Position numbers and translations under genes: made by a program | From: Emticicia sp. C21 | Lineage (GTDB): Bacteria; Bacteroidota; Bacteroidia; Cytophagales; Spirosomataceae | Assembly (NCBI RefSeq): GCF_003418935.1 | Contig: NZ_QVMT01000001.1 | Location: forward strand, 474,063-538,062 | DNA length: 64,000 bases | Direction of reading: 5' to 3' | Shown here: one piece after another, positions 10,181 through 18,219 of the stretch | Layout: each line of letters begins with the position of its first letter | Numbering within the stretch: position 1 is the stretch's first letter | The notes under the pieces: generated by a model | What the model saw: only the letters and a program-made list of their open reading frames with translations | The model's database searches: none | What the model was told of the DNA's origin: nothing

Positions 10181-10306
10181 GACGAACTTCCAGTTCGTCA
10201 AAACTCGGAGAGTTTTATAAAAGTTTACGAATAAAGTAAAATCTCAATCGGAAGTTGCTTAGTTTATTATGAAATTCTCCGAATTTCAGCGAACTGGAAG
10301 TTCGCT
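10181..10306. repeat. Four-hairpin symmetric REP/BIME-like element
   Basis: Four perfect hairpins, each with a three-base loop, are arranged symmetrically. H1 is GACGAACT-TCC-AGTTCGTC at 10181-10199. H2 is AAAACTC-GGA-GAGTTTT at 10200-10216. H3 is GAAATTC-TCC-GAATTTC at 10271-10287. H4 is AGCGAACT-GGA-AGTTCGCT at 10288-10306. H1 pairs in sequence with H4, and H2 with H3, so the element is also one long imperfect inverted repeat around a 54-base centre. It lies between the carboxylase and hemH. Confidence 0.85.
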
Positions 10307-10330
10307 CCACAATTTATTAAAAATTGTAGT

Positions 10331-10338
10331 TACCTTTG
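10331..10338 (+). promoter_or_regulatory. Candidate -7 box for hemH
   Basis: TACCTTTG matches the Bacteroidota -7 consensus TAnnTTTG and lies 78 bases before the hemH start. No clear -33 TTTG was found at the expected spacing, so this is a pattern match only. Confidence 0.4.
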
Positions 10339-10416
10339 CGTACTGATTTTATTTACGATTAATTATTGAATCTTTAGAAAAGACACTGCGCTTTTCAAAA
10401 ATTTGTTATCTCAAAT

Positions 10417-11442
10417 ATGCTTGGAAAAACCGGAGTATTAATAGTAAATTTAGGTACACCTGACACTCCGAATGTACCTGATGTAAGAAAATATCTACGT
10501 GAATTTTTAATGGATGGTCGGGTAATAGATATTCCTTATACAAACCGCTGGTTTCTGATTAATCTAATTATTGCCCCTTTTCGTTCGCCTAAATCTGCTA
10601 AGGTATATCGTGAGTTATGGACTGAGCAAGGTTCGCCATTAAAAATTTATGGTGAAAGAAACGAAAAACAATTGCAGGAAGCATTGGGCGACGAATATGT
10701 GGTAAAATTAGCCATGCGCTACCAGAACCCCAGTATAGAAAAAGGGCTGAAAGAATTGCAGTTGATGGGTTTAAGCAAAATTATTGTCGTGCCATTTTTC
10801 CCTCAGTATGCCTCTGCTTCAACTGGGTCTGTTTATGAGGAAGTGATGCGGATTATTGGACAATGGCAGGTCATTCCACAGCTCAAATTTGTCAACTACT
10901 TCTATAATCATCCGAAATTCATCAAAGCCTTTGCTGATAATGGCAGGAGACATCTGGAGAAGGGCAATTATGAATATGTAGTTTTTAGCTATCATGGTTT
11001 GCCTGAAAGACAGATGATTAAAGCTGATTGCACAGGCAATACCTGCAAGCTTAATAGCTGCTGCGATACCATTCATGCCTTTAATCAGCATTGTTATCGT
11101 GCCTCTTGTTATGAAACAACACGATTACTGGTGAAAGAATTAGGTTTGAAAGAGGGGACATATACAACCAGTTTCCAATCGCGTTTAGGTAAAGAACCTT
11201 GGATTCAGCCATATACTGATAATATAGTGAAAGAATTAGCGCAAAAGGGAATAAAGAGAGTATTAGCTTACTCTCCTGCTTTTGTGGCCGATTGTTTAGA
11301 AACAACCATTGAAGTAGCAGAAGAATATAGGGAAATGTTTGAGGAACATGGTGGAGAGCACTGGCAATTAGTAGAAAGCCTGAATGATTCGAAAGAATGG
11401 ATTGATTTACTGACTGACCTGGTGAAAGAACAAGAAAATTAG
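10417..11442 (+). CDS. hemH: Ferrochelatase
   Basis: It inserts ferrous iron into protoporphyrin IX (or coproporphyrin III) to make haem. At 341 residues it has the N-terminal KTGVLIVNLGTPDTP signature, catalytic H193 in VFSYHGLPERQ, and E295 in DCLETTIEV. Between residues 205 and 231 there is a cysteine cluster (C205, C210, C215, C216, C226, C231), resembling the internal motif that binds a [2Fe-2S] cluster in some bacterial ferrochelatases. It is followed by a terminator hairpin and appears monocistronic. Confidence 0.95.
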   Translation: MLGKTGVLIVNLGTPDTPNVPDVRKYLREFLMDGRVIDIPYTNRWFLINLIIAPFRSPKSAKVYRELWTEQGSPLKIYGERNEKQLQEALGDEYVVKLAMRYQNPSIEKGLKELQLMGLSKIIVVPFFPQYASASTGSVYEEVMRIIGQWQVIPQLKFVNYFYNHPKFIKAFADNGRRHLEKGNYEYVVFSYHGLPERQMIKADCTGNTCKLNSCCDTIHAFNQHCYRASCYETTRLLVKELGLKEGTYTTSFQSRLGKEPWIQPYTDNIVKELAQKGIKRVLAYSPAFVADCLETTIEVAEEYREMFEEHGGEHWQLVESLNDSKEWIDLLTDLVKEQEN

Positions 11443-11461
11443 AAGAGAGAATCAATGATAC

Positions 11462-11494
11462 AAAGCCTGTGGTAAACAAAAGCATGGGCTTTTT
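11462..11494 (+). terminator. Intrinsic terminator after hemH
   Basis: AAAGCCTGTG (11462-11471) pairs, with two G-T wobbles, with CATGGGCTTT and runs into TTTT. It lies 20 bases after the hemH stop. Confidence 0.7.
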
Positions 11495-11535
11495 AGTTTT
11501 TAGGCATAAAGTCCACTCACTGAAAACTGTATCTT

Positions 11536-12318
11536 ATGAATCGTATCTCTATATGGGCAAGCCGTAACACCAAAAAGGCCATCACATTTATTATTATTAT
11601 TGAATTTGTCAAAAGCATAATCGGGTTTGACATTGGTCATAATTTCTTGCCTACTTTCTCATCCGGCTTTATTGAATTAGCTGTTTTAGGTCTGGTTTTT
11701 CTCATCACATTTGTTCAAGCCAATTATAAGTATCAAATACAAAATCTTAATAAAGAAGCACATCGGCAACTTCGGTTAAGGAGTACTGGTATTTTATTTT
11801 TAAGCAGTCTTTTGCTTTCAATTCTGGCAGGTAATCATTTTAAAGAATTAGGTTATTCTATTAATAGTCCTTTTGCGACTAATGCTGCTGTTAGTATGTC
11901 TGCTGATAGCGTGCTAACTACAACCACAGTGGCAAAAGAGAAGAAACAGACTGCCAAATATAAGTTTCGTTTATTTGCTAATAAAACGGCTGATGACGAC
12001 CCCTATAGTAATCGTCGAATTGGATATGTATTATTATTTTTGTTGAGTTTGGTACTTACTTATGTGGGCTTATATCTAACTTGTGGTATTTTATGTAGTG
12101 GCTATGGAGTACTAGCGTTGTTAGTCTTTATAACAAGTCTGGGTGTCTTTTCCGGAGGGCTTTACTTCCTGATTAAGGCGTTTAATAAACCTGTGAAACC
12201 TATCTCTACTATGACCGGGCAAGAGAAAAGGAAAGAGCGCAGGAAATTTCTACTTATCTGGGGTATATTGAGTCTAGCAACGGGGATATTCTTATTGATT
12301 ACTAATTCTTCAAATTAG
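11536..12318 (+). CDS. Hypothetical six-helix membrane protein
   Basis: The 260-residue protein has about six hydrophobic segments (near residues 16-32, 44-60, 83-99, 162-180, 184-213 and 238-256). A roughly 45-residue hydrophilic Lys/Asp-rich loop lies between the third and fourth. The region after that loop contains a Cys-Gly pattern (TCGILCSGYGV). I recognise no family. It ends in a strong bidirectional terminator shared with the convergent ggt gene and is probably monocistronic. Confidence 0.7.
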   Translation: MNRISIWASRNTKKAITFIIIIEFVKSIIGFDIGHNFLPTFSSGFIELAVLGLVFLITFVQANYKYQIQNLNKEAHRQLRLRSTGILFLSSLLLSILAGNHFKELGYSINSPFATNAAVSMSADSVLTTTTVAKEKKQTAKYKFRLFANKTADDDPYSNRRIGYVLLFLLSLVLTYVGLYLTCGILCSGYGVLALLVFITSLGVFSGGLYFLIKAFNKPVKPISTMTGQEKRKERRKFLLIWGILSLATGIFLLITNSSN

Positions 12319-12323
12319 CTTAT

Positions 12324-12370
12324 AAAAAAGAATCCTATCCCGAAGTTATTACTGGGGTAGGATTCTTTTA
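12324..12370. terminator. Bidirectional terminator between a membrane protein gene and ggt
   Basis: A long stem pairs AAAAGAATCCTATCCC on the left with GGGTAGGATTCTTTT on the right around a 13-base loop. A- and T-runs on the two sides make it usable from both strands. Confidence 0.9.
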
Positions 12371-12379
12371 GATTCTTAT

Positions 12380-14074
12380 CTAGAACCCTGCGGCATGGCC
12401 GTCTTTGCGTGGGTCAGATGCTCCGGTAAAGGTTTTTCGTTCTGGGTCATAGCGGATAGCCTGATAGCCCCCATACAAGCCTAAAATATATCCAACTTTA
12501 TGTCCTTTTTCCATAAGGCCTCTTACGGTGGAATAAGGGAATCCTGATTCCATGGTAATCATGCCCCCATCAATCATTTTTTCTCCGGTTGGCTCTGATG
12601 AGCCCTCGTGATTCAAACGAGGAGCATCACCAGCTTCCTGTACATTCATACCGAAGTCTATGATATTCATTACAATCTGTACATGTCCTTGTGGTTGAAA
12701 AGCGCCTCCCATTACACCAAAACTCATATAAGGTTTGCCATCCTTTGTAATAAACGCTGGAATAATGGTATGGAAAGGGCGTTTGTGCGGTGCATAGGTA
12801 TTGTTCTCTCCTTCTGTCAAACTATACATTTCGCCTCTATCCTGAAACATAAAACCTAAACCGTCCGCCATCATACCTGAGCCAAAACCTCTATAATTAC
12901 TCTGAATCAATGCTACCATATTGCCTTCTTTATCGGCTACTGTCAGGAAAATTGTATCCCCATCTTTCAATGCAGGGTTTCCCGCTTCATAATTAGCTGC
13001 GGCTTTATTCGGATTAAGTAGTTTACGTCTCTCAGCTGCATACTCTTTTGAAATCAATTGTTTAACCGGAATTTTGGCATACTCTGGGTCGGCATAGTAT
13101 TTAGCACGGTCTTCAAACGCTAATTTCTTGGCCTCCGTAAACAAATGCACATGTTCAGTACTGCCATATGGTATTTTTGAAAAATCATAACCCTCTAAAA
13201 TATTCAGCATTTGAAGTACGCAGATACCTTGTCCATTTGGTGGTAGTTCCCAAACATCATAGCCTCGGTAATTGGTCGATACTGGGTCTACCCAAGTGGA
13301 TGTATGGTCGGCGAAGTCTTTGGCTGTCAGAAAACCACCATTCTTCTTCATGAATGCTTCAATACCTTGCGGTATCTCACCTTTGTAAAAAGCATCACGA
13401 CCACCTTTGGCAATTTTCTCCAAGGTATTGGCCAAATTAGGATTTCTGAATATATCGCCTTTTTTAGGTACTTCACCATTCGGATAATAATGCTCTTTTA
13501 CATTCGGGAACTTACCATATAAACGTGGTACAGCCACTAACGAACTAGCTAATTCCCCATGTACAGGAAAACCATTTCTACCGTAAGAAATGGCGTGAGA
13601 TAGAATTTTCTCCATTGGCAGTTTGCCGAATTTCTTATGCAATTCAAACCAACCATCTACACAACCAGGTACGTTAATTGGTAGAGGACCAGTAGAGGGT
13701 AAATGTGTTAATCCACGTTTTTTAAGTTCTGCTAAGGTAAGGTTATAAGGTGAGCGGCCAGATGCATTAAGCCCATATAATTTCTGTGTTTTGGCATCCC
13801 ACACAATGGCAAATAAATCACCACCGATACCATTCATATGCGGTTCTACTACTCCCTCCATGGCATTGGCAGCGATAGCTGCATCAATGGCTGTACCTCC
13901 TGCTCTCAGAACTTCGATAGCGGCTTGTGTGCTGAGGGGGTGAGAGGTACAGGCTACCCCATTCTGAGCAATTACTTCGGAGCGAGTGGCCTTGACACCC
14001 CCGTAAACACGGTCTTGTGGACGGGCTGATTGATAGATGGATAATAGCATAATACAAAGGAGGATTTTTTTCAT
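12380..14074 (-). CDS. ggt: Gamma-glutamyltransferase
   Basis: This 564-residue exported enzyme hydrolyses or transfers the gamma-glutamyl group of glutathione and related peptides. It has a signal peptide (MKKILLCIMLLSIYQSARPQ), the GGTAIDAAIAANAMEGVVEPH motif around 59-79, and the autocatalytic nucleophile region KDGDTIFLTVADKEGN, where T374 would start the small subunit. The downstream SNYRGFGSGM and PGGA-like MGGAFQPQGH motifs form the substrate pocket. The length is typical and there is no operon partner. Confidence 0.94.
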   Translation of the reverse strand: MKKILLCIMLLSIYQSARPQDRVYGGVKATRSEVIAQNGVACTSHPLSTQAAIEVLRAGGTAIDAAIAANAMEGVVEPHMNGIGGDLFAIVWDAKTQKLYGLNASGRSPYNLTLAELKKRGLTHLPSTGPLPINVPGCVDGWFELHKKFGKLPMEKILSHAISYGRNGFPVHGELASSLVAVPRLYGKFPNVKEHYYPNGEVPKKGDIFRNPNLANTLEKIAKGGRDAFYKGEIPQGIEAFMKKNGGFLTAKDFADHTSTWVDPVSTNYRGYDVWELPPNGQGICVLQMLNILEGYDFSKIPYGSTEHVHLFTEAKKLAFEDRAKYYADPEYAKIPVKQLISKEYAAERRKLLNPNKAAANYEAGNPALKDGDTIFLTVADKEGNMVALIQSNYRGFGSGMMADGLGFMFQDRGEMYSLTEGENNTYAPHKRPFHTIIPAFITKDGKPYMSFGVMGGAFQPQGHVQIVMNIIDFGMNVQEAGDAPRLNHEGSSEPTGEKMIDGGMITMESGFPYSTVRGLMEKGHKVGYILGLYGGYQAIRYDPERKTFTGASDPRKDGHAAGF

Positions 14075-14463
14075 AGTAGGTTTATTGGTTAAATAAGTCG
14101 TTATTTTCAGCTATATTGTTTGATTAGTTCAGTCTTGGTAATCTTTTATAGTTGGTGGGATTTACTTTTTTTAAATGAATTGATTTAGACAAATATACTA
14201 TTTTTCTTTATTGATTAGATTTGTTGGTTTTGAATCGATTGTTAAAATTCGTCTATACAACTATTTTATGCGACGAGTGGTTATCATAGTCATTATCTGC
14301 TTTGATTAACTTATTTTAACAGTTCTTTAATCAAAATATCTTTGTTCATAATGTTAGTATTATGTTTTTTTACGTTTTGAAGATTAGGCATGTTTTATAT
14401 TAAATCAAATGTAAAAAAGCGAGTTGGACACAACTGTCACTTGACTCGCACCACATTTTGTTT
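14075..14463. other. AT-rich divergent intergenic region with one hairpin
   Basis: These 389 bases separate the divergent ggt and DUF4344 genes and should contain both promoters, but no convincing -33/-7 pair was seen. The only structure is a two-part stem near the plus-strand gene. Its outer arms are GCGAGT (14419-14424) and ACTCGC (14444-14449), and its inner arms are GACA and TGTC around CAAC. It could be a leader hairpin or a remnant repeat. Confidence 0.5.
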
Positions 14464-15246
14464 ATGAAATTCTGGATTGTTATTTTTATTTATTGCTGCT
14501 TTTTCACTGCTAATGCTCAACATGCTAAAATGAATGACTATGGCGATGTGAAGGTAGTCTGGAATAACCATATCAAAGATTCTGTTTTCAGAGATTTTCA
14601 GGAGGGCATCAAACGCACTAAAATATTAGACGCCATCGCCAGTGACATCAACGGTTATCTGGCTTTGCCTGAAGACTTGTACATTACTTTTGACGAGTGT
14701 CAGAGTAGTAATGCTTTTTATGATGAAAGCAGCAAAAAAGTAACCATTTGCTATGAAATGGTTTCTTATCTCTACGAACTATTCAAAACCAAAACACAAG
14801 ACCCGGTACAGTTGAGAGAGATGGTGATTAATACCACTCTTTTTATTTTCTACCACGAAATGGGGCATGCTTTGATAGATTTGATGGATTTGCCAGTAAC
14901 CGGAAAGGAAGAAGATACGGTCGATAACTTTTCTATCTTTCTGTTGGCCGATGGTAGTAGAAAAGGCTCTTTAGCAGTATTGGATGGCGCAATAGCCTTT
15001 TATCTGATGGGTGAATCAGAAAAGAATATTCCGTTGAAAAATCTGGAATTATGGGATGAACATTCGCTTGACCATCAGCGCTTTTATCATATTATTTGTA
15101 TGTTGTATGGTTCTAATCCTACACAGAATAGGGCCTTGGTTCGCAGGAAAATGTTGCCTATGTCAATGACCAGCCGTTGTATAGAGGATTATCAGAAAAT
15201 TAAGAAAGGTTGGCTGAAAGTACTTGAACCCTGGATAAAAAAATAG
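14464..15246 (+). CDS. Secreted DUF4344 metallopeptidase-like protein
   Basis: The 260-residue exported protein has a signal peptide (MKFWIVIFIYCCFFTANAQ). A TTG lies six bases upstream, but the ATG at 14464 gives the better N-terminus. The zinc-type motif HEMGH (H131, E132, H135) is followed by the DUF4344 pattern ALIDLMDLPVTGKEEDTVDNF, in which the acidic residues may complete the site. The family is classed as putative metallopeptidase from the HExxH motif; the substrate is unknown. It ends at a bidirectional terminator. Confidence 0.85.
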   Translation: MKFWIVIFIYCCFFTANAQHAKMNDYGDVKVVWNNHIKDSVFRDFQEGIKRTKILDAIASDINGYLALPEDLYITFDECQSSNAFYDESSKKVTICYEMVSYLYELFKTKTQDPVQLREMVINTTLFIFYHEMGHALIDLMDLPVTGKEEDTVDNFSIFLLADGSRKGSLAVLDGAIAFYLMGESEKNIPLKNLELWDEHSLDHQRFYHIICMLYGSNPTQNRALVRRKMLPMSMTSRCIEDYQKIKKGWLKVLEPWIKK

Positions 15247-15269
15247 GGAAACGCCAATCGGCATTTCCC
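15233..15269. terminator. Bidirectional terminator
   Basis: GGGAAACGCC (15246-15255) pairs with GGCATTTCCC (15260-15269) around AATC. The A-run at 15234-15242 supplies the T-tract for the minus-strand gene, and the hairpin overlaps the last base of the plus-strand stop codon. Confidence 0.75.
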
Positions 15270-15291
15270 CGTGTTTTAGATGCAAAGTAGC

Positions 15292-16563
15292 TTAGTAATT
15301 ATAATCTATTTTGATTACTTCGTACCAGATCTCTCCTTGATACACTACTGCTTTATATTGCACACCATCTACTATATAATAGGTTTCTCCGTCAATTATT
15401 ACTTGTTCATATCCATCAGGAATACTTTCAACCAAAGCCCCTACTGGCGGTGGCACTACCTCATACTCATTACCGATTGGTCTGTAATAGGTGCCATTGT
15501 AATAATGATAAGGGCGACCAAAGAAAGTATATATCTGACACTCTATTGGTAACATACCAATTCTTAAACCAATTGGTGGGAGCGAAACAACATAGGTATC
15601 TCTATAAGGTCTGTAATAGATACCATTGTAGTAACTGTAGTTAATACCACCATAATAGACTGGTAAACAAGACGTTGGCAAGACTCTTACATAACTATTG
15701 CGACGCGGCAGGTTATAATATCTCCAGCTTGGGCTACCATATCGACCATTAAATCTTCTGCTATCGTTATCATATCTATAACGTCTATCATCGTATCCTC
15801 TGCGGTCGTATCTGTTATTATCTCTTCCGCCTCTATTATCCCAGCCGCCTCTACTGCCATAATTGTTGTCTCTGCCAGTATAAACTCTGCTTCTGTCGTT
15901 GTTATCTCTACTACCTCTGGTATTGTTATCCCAACGGTTTCTATCGTTGTTATCTCTTCCACTACGGTCAGCATAGGTTCTGTTCCTGTCACCATCGTTA
16001 TCTCTTCCGCCTCTACCGTTTCGGTTGTTATCATCACCTATATTGTCATTTCCTCTACCAACACGGTCACTATCAGGTCTTGGCGACTCCACTCTTCTAC
16101 CCTCCGTATGAACATCAGGGCGAGTCTGAATTCTGTCAGGACGATTCAGGCTGATACCTCCTCTATCTTCTCTTCCTACTGAACCTCTATCTGGAAAAGA
16201 ACCTCTGCTTTCTGACCTTGGTGATTCTCTTGGTGTTTCCACTCTGCTTCCGCGGCTTTCACCTCCTCTGTTTCCAAAGCCACCACCTTCGTTGCCACCT
16301 CGACTCATTGAGATTCTGTCATTGCCTCTATTACCTCGGTCAGAGGAGCCTCTTTCAAAGCCACCACTTCTTTCGCTCCTTTCACTTCTACCACCGCCAC
16401 CGTTCCCCCCATTTCCGCCTTCTCTATCTCCTCTCCTGCCTTGAGCAAAGGTATCGATAGTGCTAAGACTCAAACCTGCCATCAACAAGAGTGATGCAGC
16501 AATACCTCCCCTCTTCATCGATAAGAGCGCAGGTTGTATAGCGATTTTTTCCATTTCTTTCAT
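15292..16563 (-). CDS. Secreted R/G/D/N-rich low-complexity protein with DUF6515-like C-terminus
   Basis: This 423-residue protein has a signal-type hydrophobic segment (about 18-40, ending in TFAQ). A roughly 245-residue stretch (about 41-285) follows, dominated by Arg, Gly, Asp, Asn and Ser in RGG, RGGxDNN and DNNDRNR patterns. The C-terminal 130 residues are ordered and Tyr-rich, and repeat the block YYxGxYYRPxxxxYxVxxPPxG twice, as in DUF6515. The start could be 16563 or the Met three codons later. Function is unknown; cell-surface or matrix binding are possibilities. High charge and low complexity also create long false frames inside it. Confidence 0.8.
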   Translation of the reverse strand: MKEMEKIAIQPALLSMKRGGIAASLLLMAGLSLSTIDTFAQGRRGDREGGNGGNGGGGRSERSERSGGFERGSSDRGNRGNDRISMSRGGNEGGGFGNRGGESRGSRVETPRESPRSESRGSFPDRGSVGREDRGGISLNRPDRIQTRPDVHTEGRRVESPRPDSDRVGRGNDNIGDDNNRNGRGGRDNDGDRNRTYADRSGRDNNDRNRWDNNTRGSRDNNDRSRVYTGRDNNYGSRGGWDNRGGRDNNRYDRRGYDDRRYRYDNDSRRFNGRYGSPSWRYYNLPRRNSYVRVLPTSCLPVYYGGINYSYYNGIYYRPYRDTYVVSLPPIGLRIGMLPIECQIYTFFGRPYHYYNGTYYRPIGNEYEVVPPPVGALVESIPDGYEQVIIDGETYYIVDGVQYKAVVYQGEIWYEVIKIDYNY

Positions 16564-16818
16564 TTTCTCCTTAATTATAGCTTATAGATGCTAATATTAC
16601 ATAAATGGTTTAATCTGCTTTATATCGTTAACAATCATTAACAATATACAACCATTTAACAGAAAAATCCTTCCACGTCATTTAACATACTAAAACTTTT
16701 TATTTCAAAAAACTACTCCTAACTCAATTGATAACGCTGATAATCAGAAGATTATTCTATGAGACCATTAGTATCATCTATAACTAGACGTCTGCATCAA
16801 TTCTCACAACCACCTGTC

Positions 16819-17127
16819 TTAGCAGTAAATATCCTTAATCAAAAAGGTTCCCACCATATAGGTAACCTTTTTCGATTCCGTTTGAGTGGCTGAAACTCTA
16901 ACAAATTCCGAAACTTCCTGCTGATAATTATAACCAGTCGCTCTTTTGTACAAGTCTCCGGTGCAAACCACGTTCAAAAAGGTTCCCACCATATTGGTAA
17001 CCTTTTTCAATGCTACATAAGTGGCTGGTACTTTCACCAACTCCGAGAATACCCGCTGGTAAGTATAACCAATCGCTCTTTTAAATAAGCTTCCGGTGCA
17101 ATCCTTGTTCAAAAAGGTTCCTACCAT
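16819..17127 (-). CDS. Small protein of 45-residue KKVTNMVGTFL repeats
   Basis: The 102-residue frame consists of two complete 45-residue units and part of a third. The pattern is MVGTFLN, then CTGxLxKRAxGYxYQ, then SExVxVxAT, then SKKVTNMVGTFL. It shares its core with the 78-residue frame at 6709-6945 but has an extra block of about 18 residues (CTG...YQ) per unit. The Met start lies inside a repeat, so the true N-terminus is uncertain, and the upstream frame is broken. It could be a decayed larger gene or a non-coding repeat array. Confidence 0.35.
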   Translation of the reverse strand: MVGTFLNKDCTGSLFKRAIGYTYQRVFSELVKVPATYVALKKVTNMVGTFLNVVCTGDLYKRATGYNYQQEVSEFVRVSATQTESKKVTYMVGTFLIKDIYC

Positions 17128-17207
17128 ATTGGTAGCAATATAGTGGTTGGTATTTGGAAAATCTCACTGTCTTCGTTCAAAAAGCACCCACCATATTGGC
17201 TACTGTT
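16841..17207 (-). repeat. Array of four hairpin repeats at 135-base period
   Basis: Two intact copies have AAAAAGGTT and AACCTTTTT arms at 16841-16849/16864-16872 and 16976-16984/16999-17007, with the 14-base loop CCCACCATATWGGT. A third (17111-17133) has lost its right arm and a fourth (from 17179) is degenerate. The first three are spaced exactly 135 bases (45 codons); the fourth follows 68 bases later. They are the reverse complement of the copies at 6809-6920. Confidence 0.85.
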
Positions 17208-17464
17208 TCTGATGCCTTTTTAGTGGCTAAATCCTGCATTGCGGTTGCGTTCTTTCTTTTCTCTGCCTCCATTGAAATATTTATTATGTGGATGGCTAGT
17301 TGTGGACCGCTAGTTGTTATCCAAGACCAGGCAGCCACGTCTGAGCGTTTACTAAATTTCCAACTTTGGCTTGTTTTTTCAAATCGTTTGAGAAGTTTTT
17401 TGGAATAATCAGACTTTTGGAGGGGTAGACAGAAAGTATCAACAAGCACAAACAAAAAAGCCAT
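17177..17464 (-). pseudogene. Probable broken 5' part of the KKVTNMVGTFL-repeat gene
   Basis: The 95-residue frame starts MAFLFVLVDTFCLPL and ends SETVANMVGAF, where a stop interrupts a repeat unit. The intact units read GGA ACC TTT TTG, but this copy reads GGT GCT TTT TGA, one base shorter. Downstream, the DNA still encodes FQIPTT, the spacer seen at the 6.8 kb locus, before a deletion of about 14 bases. This suggests a single longer gene that has lost its frame. No known domain is visible in the N-terminal part. Confidence 0.35.
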
Positions 17465-17484
17465 CTTAATAAAGATGGCTTTTT
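17454..17484. terminator. Strong hairpin terminator
   Basis: AGCCATCTT (17459-17467) and AAGATGGCT (17472-17480) form a perfect stem around AATA, flanked by an A-run on the left and TTTT on the right, so it could act on either strand. It overlaps the start of the broken minus-strand frame ending at 17464, which weakens that frame's Met as a real start. Confidence 0.75.
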
Positions 17485-17523
17485 GCTACAACCCTAACCA
17501 CTATGATGAAACAAAATTCTACT

Positions 17524-17682
17524 TTAATATCTTTTACGTTGACCAAACCCTCCACTTAATCCGGTAGAGTGATACAGTACATATATACCTAGCAACAACA
17601 ATACACCAACTAAAAGGATTTGTAGCGGGTAAATCATGGCTATTTTGTTGAGACTATTTCCAATTTCTAAAAGCGTAAACAT
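17524..17682 (-). CDS. Small single-helix membrane protein
   Basis: From the ATG at 17682 the frame encodes 52 residues: MFTLLEIGNSLNKI, a strong transmembrane helix (about 18-38), then a short basic Gly-rich tail ending GGFGQRKRY. A longer start at 17718 is possible. Size, membrane helix and basic tail resemble the many unnamed small membrane proteins of Bacteroidota, but no family is recognised and coding status is unproven. Confidence 0.45.
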   Translation of the reverse strand: MFTLLEIGNSLNKIAMIYPLQILLVGVLLLLGIYVLYHSTGLSGGFGQRKRY

Positions 17683-17718
17683 TTTCTTATATATTATCAA
17701 GTTGAATGAACGATACAA

Positions 17719-18183
17719 AGTTCTGAAACTCTCCTGGAATATTTTAGCGTAAAAACCCCTGATCTTTATACGTGTTCTACGGTATTTTTCAAAAACTTTT
17801 TCAGAATGTAATAAAAAGTAGATATTCTGAAAAAAAATAGGCTAGTACGAAACACCTAAACATAAAGATCATAGAAGCAAACTCCCATTCTCTGGATTCA
17901 AAATTACTACTACTAAGACGTAAAATTTCTATGAATGATACAGAATATACGAAAAATTTTATTGTACGGTTGCATATTACCATTTAATAATAAATTTTCT
18001 GGTTTTACACCTTCTACTTAACCTGAAAATTGAAAATTTGAGAGAAAATCATTAAATAAATCAACATTCAACCTACCACTATTTTGACTACTTATATTTT
18101 TTAACCATTATTGTAATAAATAAAATTTCCGGATTATGCTCTACTCCCTATAGAGTGCCAGATTCTGAGCCTTAACCTAAACA
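17719..18183. other. Intergenic stretch with nothing recognised
   Basis: About 465 AT-rich bases between a small minus-strand gene and the symporter gene. A 60-codon minus-strand frame at 17801-17983 has no supporting feature. No promoter, RNA or repeat was identified; the symporter promoter is presumably near the right end. Confidence 0.5.
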
Positions 18184-18219
18184 TTGCTTCTCTGTGGGGA
18201 CAGGGAAAACAACTTCATT

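Noticed and set aside
15687-16037. Long alternative frame inside the R/G/D/N-rich gene
   Set aside because: Its Thr/Glu/Ile-rich peptide is a frame-shifted reading of the low-complexity DNA; signal peptide and structured C-terminus support only the main frame.
16841-17207. CRISPR array or integron attC sites
   Set aside because: Only four units, degenerate, with spacers that are themselves repeated (135-base period); no cas or integrase gene, and no attC-type core sites.
17801-17983. Sixty-residue minus-strand frame
   Set aside because: No signal peptide, motif, start-site signal or relation to neighbours; AT-rich spacer of this size gives such frames by chance.
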